From contig CASIAI010000001.1 of NCBI GenBank assembly GCA_949372655.1, positions 263,279-327,278 of the forward strand: DNA of 64,000 nucleotides, in the 5' to 3' direction. The stretch is from Candidatus Poseidoniaceae archaeon. Its GTDB lineage: Archaea > Thermoplasmatota > Poseidoniia > Poseidoniales > Poseidoniaceae. The notes under the pieces are model-generated. The model made no database searches. It saw only the letters and a list, made by a program, of their open reading frames with translations, and was not told the DNA's origin. The translations under genes and the position numbers were made by a program. Within the stretch, counting starts at the first letter, position 1. Every line of letters starts with the position of its first letter. Shown piece after piece: positions 60,116 through 64,000 of the stretch.

Positions 60116-61260
60116 AAGTGTTTAGTAATCTCTCTTCCAATTATCATCTTCTGTACCTGAGATGAGCCTTCATAAATTTGCATAACTTTAGCACCCCTCA
60201 TCAATCTCGAAACGGGGTATTCTTCAGAGTAACCATACCCTCCAAAGACCTGTACTGCATCTGTTGAAACCTCCATTGCAGTATCTGCAGCGAATCTCTT
60301 TGCATGTGCTGCTGATTCGGTATTCTTGATTCCTGAATCCGATTGTGATGCAGACAACCAAGTCAACATTCTGGAGGCTTCAATCTTAGTCTTCATATCT
60401 GCCAGCATGAATTGTATTGCTTGATGCTTGTGTAAAGGCTTTCCAAAGGTCGTCCTCTCATTCGAATATTGAAGGGCATGTTCGTAAGATGCACGAGACA
60501 AACCAGTAGCATGAGCAGCAATATTGGGTCTACTCAAATCAAATGCTTTCATTGCATTCATCCAACCGCCTGATTCTGTCTCTCCAATCAATTGATTCGC
60601 TGGAACTCTAACGTTATCAAAAATAATTGACCTAGTATCAGAACAACGCTGACCCATATTCATCTCCTTTTTACCTAGCGAGAAGCCTTCTGCGTCTTTT
60701 TCCACAATGAATCCAGACATACCTCGGTAACCGGCTTCAGGGTCAGTTTTAGCGAGTACGAAAAAGAAGTCTGAATATCCAGCCCCAGTAATCCACATCT
60801 TTTCACCATTGATTATGTAGTCCTCTCCGTCTTTGATGGCTGTCGTCTTACACGCTGCAACATCTGAACCTGCTCCTGGCTCAGTAACTGCATATGATGC
60901 TAAAGCACCATCCTTTGCTACCATTCCTAACCATTTCTGTTTCTGACTTTCTGTACCACCTGTAATTATTGGAGCGCAAGCCAGAGAGGTTGCATATGCT
61001 GCTGTAGCAAAGCCAGGGTCGCCCCAAGCTAGTTCTTCATTGACAATTACTTCTTCCATACAACCTAAACCAGGCCCACCATATGCTTCTGGGATGTGTA
61101 AATTCAACAATCCCATCTCATGGGCTTTCATTATTGCCTCTTTAGGGTATAATGCCTCATTATCCCAGTGTTCAGCACTAGGTCTAACCTCTTCAACTGA
61201 AAATTCATGAGCAAGTTCCTTCAACATCTCTTGCATCTCATCTAACTGAAAGTTGACCAT
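60112..61260 (-). CDS. Acyl-CoA dehydrogenase
   Basis: An FAD enzyme that introduces the α,β double bond in acyl-CoA. The 382-aa sequence is a standard short/medium-chain member: AYGGPGLGCMEEVIVNEELA, SYAVTEPGAGSDVAACKTTA, and YIINGEKMWITGAGYSDFFF. Then LRKHQAIQFMLADM-like helices, QVFGGYGYSEEYPVSRLMRG and KVMQIYEGSSQVQKMIIGRE. The Glu in IYEGSSQVQ is the usual catalytic base. No electron-transfer flavoprotein is in the window. Fatty-acid or branched-chain substrate use cannot be read from the sequence. It converges with the preceding hypothetical gene. Confidence 0.95.
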   Translation of the reverse strand: MVNFQLDEMQEMLKELAHEFSVEEVRPSAEHWDNEALYPKEAIMKAHEMGLLNLHIPEAYGGPGLGCMEEVIVNEELAWGDPGFATAAYATSLACAPIITGGTESQKQKWLGMVAKDGALASYAVTEPGAGSDVAACKTTAIKDGEDYIINGEKMWITGAGYSDFFFVLAKTDPEAGYRGMSGFIVEKDAEGFSLGKKEMNMGQRCSDTRSIIFDNVRVPANQLIGETESGGWMNAMKAFDLSRPNIAAHATGLSRASYEHALQYSNERTTFGKPLHKHQAIQFMLADMKTKIEASRMLTWLSASQSDSGIKNTESAAHAKRFAADTAMEVSTDAVQVFGGYGYSEEYPVSRLMRGAKVMQIYEGSSQVQKMIIGREITKHF

Positions 61261-61310
61261 GTAATGCCGAAGGGGAAGTAGGTTAAGATTTAATGGTTGG
61301 AAAAACTATT

Positions 61311-62429
61311 TCAAAAACCAGTGCGTCTTAGATACTCACATATCATTAGGAATACTAGGTATAATGAGATAAGTAAGAGTCCTTCCCATCTTTGAAACTT
61401 ATACGATGTACGCATTAACATTAGTGCTGCTAAAGTACTGATTACTGTTGAAGGAAGTATGAAATAAATAATCATATTTACTCCCTCGGGAGTTATTGTC
61501 AAAGGACTTATGATTGCTGCTGAACCTATGGAAAGTAAGGGGTCTGTAATATTTGAACCGATTAATGTCCCTATCGCAACTCCTTGACTTTTTCGAGCTG
61601 CCATCAATGCAATAGTCAACTCAGGTAGGGAAGTTCCAAGACCTGAAACAGTAGTTCCTATGACTGAATGAGGAACATTGAGTTTGTAAGCAATATCGCT
61701 AGCATAATTTACTAAGTGATGTGCTGCAAAAACGGCTAAGGATAATCCAATTAAAATCATAACAAAATATGCAGTTCCAGTCCAACTAATACCCTTTAAA
61801 TCGTTTACATTGCTATCATCTTCTTCCTTTTGTATTACTTTTCTGTTATACAATAGCCAAGTGATATAGAATAAGTAACTGAAAGATAAGAAGATCCCTT
61901 CTAAGCGTGATAAACTATAATCTGTTAGTAAGAATAGAGATAATAGTAATATGGACAACATCATGACTTGCCCATCTCTTCTTAGCCAAGAAGGTCTTAT
62001 CTCAAGGCCCCTTGATAGAGCCACAATACCGAGAATTAGGGTTATTTGGACTAAAATCGAACCAAGAATCCCGCCTATTGCAAAATCTGCAATTTCTGGG
62101 TTCGAAGAAGAATCCATCGCCGCTGTACTAGTTACTAAAATCTCAGGCAAAGAGGTACCGATAGAAACAATGGTTAATCCAATAACAACTTCTGGAATTC
62201 CACCCCTTCTAGCTAAACCTTTAGCTCCTTCAATAAAGAAGTCTGCAGAAACGACTAGTAAACCTAATGCTAAAGCCAAAATAAACAATGTGATTGGGAA
62301 ACTGTTGGAACCAAAATTAGAAGATAGAGCTTGACTAGCAATTATTCCGATGAATAATGCGCCTAAGATAAGTAGGGTATTGAATTGTAAAAGTTGAGGG
62401 ATACCCATCTCTTTTCTACCCTCTCCCAT
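61311..62429 (-). CDS. Ca2+/cation antiporter (CaCA family)
   Basis: A YrbG/CaCA-type sodium-calcium exchanger of 372 aa with about ten membrane helices. The two inverted α-repeats are visible: IGLTIVSIGTSLPEILVTST and IGTTVSGLGTSLPELTIALM, each with the GTSLPE ion-binding core. Asn and Asp follow in GTLIGSNITDPLLSIG. A first hydrophobic segment (LLILGALFIGIIASQAL) extends the usual YrbG N-terminus by about 40 residues. ATG 62429 is given; ATG 62408 is also possible. It is interesting next to other Ca-binding proteins of the window, the EF-hand AtpI and the EF-hand coiled-coil protein. Confidence 0.88.
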   Translation of the reverse strand: MGEGRKEMGIPQLLQFNTLLILGALFIGIIASQALSSNFGSNSFPITLFILALALGLLVVSADFFIEGAKGLARRGGIPEVVIGLTIVSIGTSLPEILVTSTAAMDSSSNPEIADFAIGGILGSILVQITLILGIVALSRGLEIRPSWLRRDGQVMMLSILLLSLFLLTDYSLSRLEGIFLSFSYLFYITWLLYNRKVIQKEEDDSNVNDLKGISWTGTAYFVMILIGLSLAVFAAHHLVNYASDIAYKLNVPHSVIGTTVSGLGTSLPELTIALMAARKSQGVAIGTLIGSNITDPLLSIGSAAIISPLTITPEGVNMIIYFILPSTVISTLAALMLMRTSYKFQRWEGLLLISLYLVFLMICEYLRRTGF

Positions 62430-62467
62430 AACTCACACGAGGTAGGCTTACTTATTCACGGTTATCA

Positions 62468-62486
62468 TTGAATATATATTATTTTT
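62468..62486 (+). promoter_or_regulatory. Putative TATA box for the aquaporin-family gene
   Basis: GAATATATATTATTTTTAG lies about 40-55 bases before ATG 62523, in the divergent gap to the cation antiporter. Transcription would begin near 62505, giving a leader of about 20 bases. Identified by sequence resemblance and position only. Confidence 0.45.
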
Positions 62487-62522
62487 AGAAAAAAGCATTA
62501 ACCGGAATGAACTCGCGAAGGC

Positions 62523-63134
62523 ATGCTCAAACGCATGAGTGCTGAATTTTTTGGAACGACTATTATGGTTTCATTAGGTTGCCTAAGTATCAAGGCTGGG
62601 TGGTCTAACTTTATGATCGCCTCGACATTTGGAATCGCTGTATTCATCGCAATTCTTTTTTTACGAAATACTAGTGGCGCACACATAAACCCAGCCGTTA
62701 GCATTGCATTCTATAGAACTAATCACCTTGAGAAAAAAGCCCTAGTACCATATATTTCAGCACAGTTAGCAGGAGCGCTAGTAGGTGCTGTTATAGTTGG
62801 GCAATATGGATTTACAAGTTTTAATATCAATATTGGAATAGGTATCTTAATAGAAATTCTAATCACGTTCTTACTAATGCTGGGAATTTATTTTATAATT
62901 TCTAAAACCGACGATACAAGAATTGTTGCTATATGGGTTGGACTAGTCGTTGCCATACTAGCATTCATATTTGGACAATATACAGGAGCCTCAATGAATC
63001 CGGCGAGAACTTTTGGGCCAAATCTTATTTCAGGGGAAATCAGCTCGATTCCGATTTATTTCATATCGACTATTATTGGCGCAGTACTTGCTTCATATTG
63101 TAATGACATGTTTAAAAAGTCTCGAGAAGAGTGA
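62523..63134 (+). CDS. Aquaporin / glycerol facilitator family channel (MIP)
   Basis: A 203-aa protein with six membrane helices and the two half-helices marked by NPA boxes: SGAHINPAVSIAFYRTNHLE and GASMNPARTFGPNLISG. The channel arginine is in NPAR. The helix-5 position where water-selective aquaporins carry His reads Ala here (IVAIWVGLVVAILAFIFGQY), so strict water selectivity is doubtful and small-solute transport is possible. It is shorter than most aquaporins (~230-280 aa), with very short termini. Confidence 0.88.
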   Translation: MLKRMSAEFFGTTIMVSLGCLSIKAGWSNFMIASTFGIAVFIAILFLRNTSGAHINPAVSIAFYRTNHLEKKALVPYISAQLAGALVGAVIVGQYGFTSFNINIGIGILIEILITFLLMLGIYFIISKTDDTRIVAIWVGLVVAILAFIFGQYTGASMNPARTFGPNLISGEISSIPIYFISTIIGAVLASYCNDMFKKSREE

Positions 63135-63182
63135 AAAATAGGAAAGGCATCAATTGATAACTAAGATAATGTTAGCAATTTT

Positions 63183-63428
63183 ATGTCCGAGAAGCGTATC
63201 TTGAGAAAGATGAAAAAACTCGCTTCAAGAATTAACGGCCAGATGGAAACTGTTCGTGACATCATGGATGACCTAGAAATTGAATTCGAACTTCTTCAAA
63301 CACAAATCTCAAAACTGGAATCAAAGAAAGTTAGCAGTGGGCAAGAAGAAGAGTTAGAAGTGGTAGTTGAAGAAGAAGAAATCGATTTAGAGAATACTTC
63401 TTCTGTAACAATTAAGCGAAAGTTCTAG
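63183..63428 (+). CDS. Small acidic coiled-coil protein
   Basis: An 81-aa soluble protein. Residues 4-48 have the heptad pattern of a coiled coil (RILRKMKKLASRINGQMETV, DDLEIEFELLQTQISKLESK). The remainder is highly acidic (EEELEVVVEEEEIDLE) and ends in a basic TIKRKF. No family is recognised. Spacing of 48 bases after the channel gene suggests independent or weakly coupled expression. Confidence 0.6.
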   Translation: MSEKRILRKMKKLASRINGQMETVRDIMDDLEIEFELLQTQISKLESKKVSSGQEEELEVVVEEEEIDLENTSSVTIKRKF

Positions 63429-63442
63429 ATAGAACTTTGACA

Positions 63443-64000
63443 TCAAAGTTCGGATAACTTTTGTTCTAGTTTAGACGCTATAGCGTCTCCAACAGCACTG
63501 CATGAAGCAGTTCCGCCCAAATCATAGGTCAGCAATTTACCTTCCTTAAGATGGTCTTCAACACTTAGTTCGATCAATTTAGAAATTTCCAACAATTCTT
63601 CATCTTGATTTCTACGACCCAACCAATCAGTCATCATCTGAACAGAATTGATAGATGCTATAGGATTGACCTTGTTCATACCAGCATACTTTGGAGAAGA
63701 ACCGTGTACTGGTTCGAAGAAAGCATGGTCATCTCCTATGTTTCCTGAACCAGCCATACCCATTCCGCCTTGTAAAATAGATGCTAAATCAGTTGCAATA
63801 TCTCCAAACATATTCGAAGTAACTACAACATCATAGTGCTCTGGATTTCTAGTGATCCATTGAGTGAAAGCATCAATATATCCGTAATCAGTACTTATTG
63901 ATGGGTACTTGCTAGCCACTTGGTCAAATGTTCTTCTGAATAACTGACAGCCGCGGGTTACATTGCTTTTATCGATGCATGAAACCCTACTGACTCCATC
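63443..64000 (-). CDS. Isocitrate/isopropylmalate dehydrogenase family (C-terminal part)
   Basis: The 5' end is beyond the window, so the 186 visible codons are the C-terminal half. VVVTSNMFGDIATDLASILQ is the family metal/NAD region. GSGNIGDDHAFFEPVHGSSP and NKVNPIASINSVQMMTDWLG are conserved in β-decarboxylating dehydrogenases. Upstream, RVSCIDKSNV contains the catalytic Lys and Asn. The sequence does not settle whether the substrate is isocitrate, 3-isopropylmalate or homoisocitrate. It converges with the coiled-coil gene, 14 bases apart. Confidence 0.88.
   Translation of the reverse strand, partial: DGVSRVSCIDKSNVTRGCQLFRRTFDQVASKYPSISTDYGYIDAFTQWITRNPEHYDVVVTSNMFGDIATDLASILQGGMGMAGSGNIGDDHAFFEPVHGSSPKYAGMNKVNPIASINSVQMMTDWLGRRNQDEELLEISKLIELSVEDHLKEGKLLTYDLGGTASCSAVGDAIASKLEQKLSEL

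Overview
The window looks like a gene-dense, low-GC euryarchaeal chromosome, most probably from an uncultured marine Group II lineage (Candidatus Poseidoniales or a close relative). That placement is inferred. The archaeal markers seen are a complete A-type ATP synthase operon, RNA polymerase subunit K, PurP, the archaeal shikimate route (DhnA-type aldolase, DHQ synthase II, GHMP shikimate kinase), a type II tRNA-Ser, and many short-leader genes with GAGGTG-type ribosome binding sites and TTG/GTG starts. Next to these lie genes more usual in bacteria: a smc-scpA-scpB operon, class II HMG-CoA reductase, L-aspartate oxidase, tryptophan 2,3-dioxygenase, oligoribonuclease, a PlsC-type acyltransferase, an acyl-CoA dehydrogenase and a 4-hydroxybenzoyl-CoA-reductase-like molybdoenzyme. 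Heme O and heme A synthases point to aerobic respiration. No intergenic gap exceeds about 190 bp, and I saw no insertion sequence, prophage, CRISPR array or rRNA.

Layout. 0-6 kb: end of HMG-CoA reductase, then the chromosome-condensation operon smc-scpA-scpB on the minus strand. 6-9.6 kb: a zinc-ribbon membrane protein, nadB, and a ketopantoate-reductase-family gene. 9.6-12.2 kb: a large membrane protein with the site-2-protease fold but without its catalytic residues. 12.2-24.1 kb: a long minus-strand run that starts with three RecA/KaiC-like genes (one with an intact P-loop, two degenerate), continues through a SAM methyltransferase and a possible 20-residue ORF, and enters the ATP synthase operon atpH-I-K-E-C-F-A-B-D. 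The membrane subunit AtpI carries an inserted pair of canonical EF-hands flanked by His/Glu-rich linkers, which I regard as the most notable observation here. 24.2-28.4 kb: a pilin-like lamin-tail-domain protein and a large cell-surface protein. 28.4-31.6 kb: tRNA-Ser, ctaB, ctaA and a membrane-anchored thioredoxin-like protein. 31.6-36.2 kb: rpoK, tryptophan dioxygenase, purP, and a membrane-anchored coiled-coil protein with a duplicated DUF2135-like domain plus an EF-hand.

36.3-41.5 kb is a plus-strand aromatic amino acid operon (ADH synthase, DHQ synthase II, shikimate kinase, chorismate synthase) ending in aspartokinase. This is a coherent set, because the archaeal route draws on aspartate semialdehyde. 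41.5-46.5 kb holds a DUF4350-like / MoxR / DUF58 / membrane-protein operon whose MoxR N-terminus is encoded by seven perfect 15-bp repeats. 46.7-52.1 kb has a secreted protein and a three-subunit molybdenum hydroxylase. Its likely maturation factors (XdhC-like and MobA-like) lie separately at 57.8-59.3 kb. 52.1-57.8 kb contains an acyltransferase, two membrane-anchored subtilases and oligoribonuclease. 59.3-64 kb holds an unrecognised gene, an acyl-CoA dehydrogenase, a Ca2+/cation antiporter, an aquaporin-family channel, a small coiled-coil protein and the C-terminal part of an isocitrate/isopropylmalate dehydrogenase.

All identifications rest on reading motifs and family resemblance by eye. 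Start codons were chosen from visible ribosome binding sites and family N-termini, and several of them differ from the longest possible ORF.
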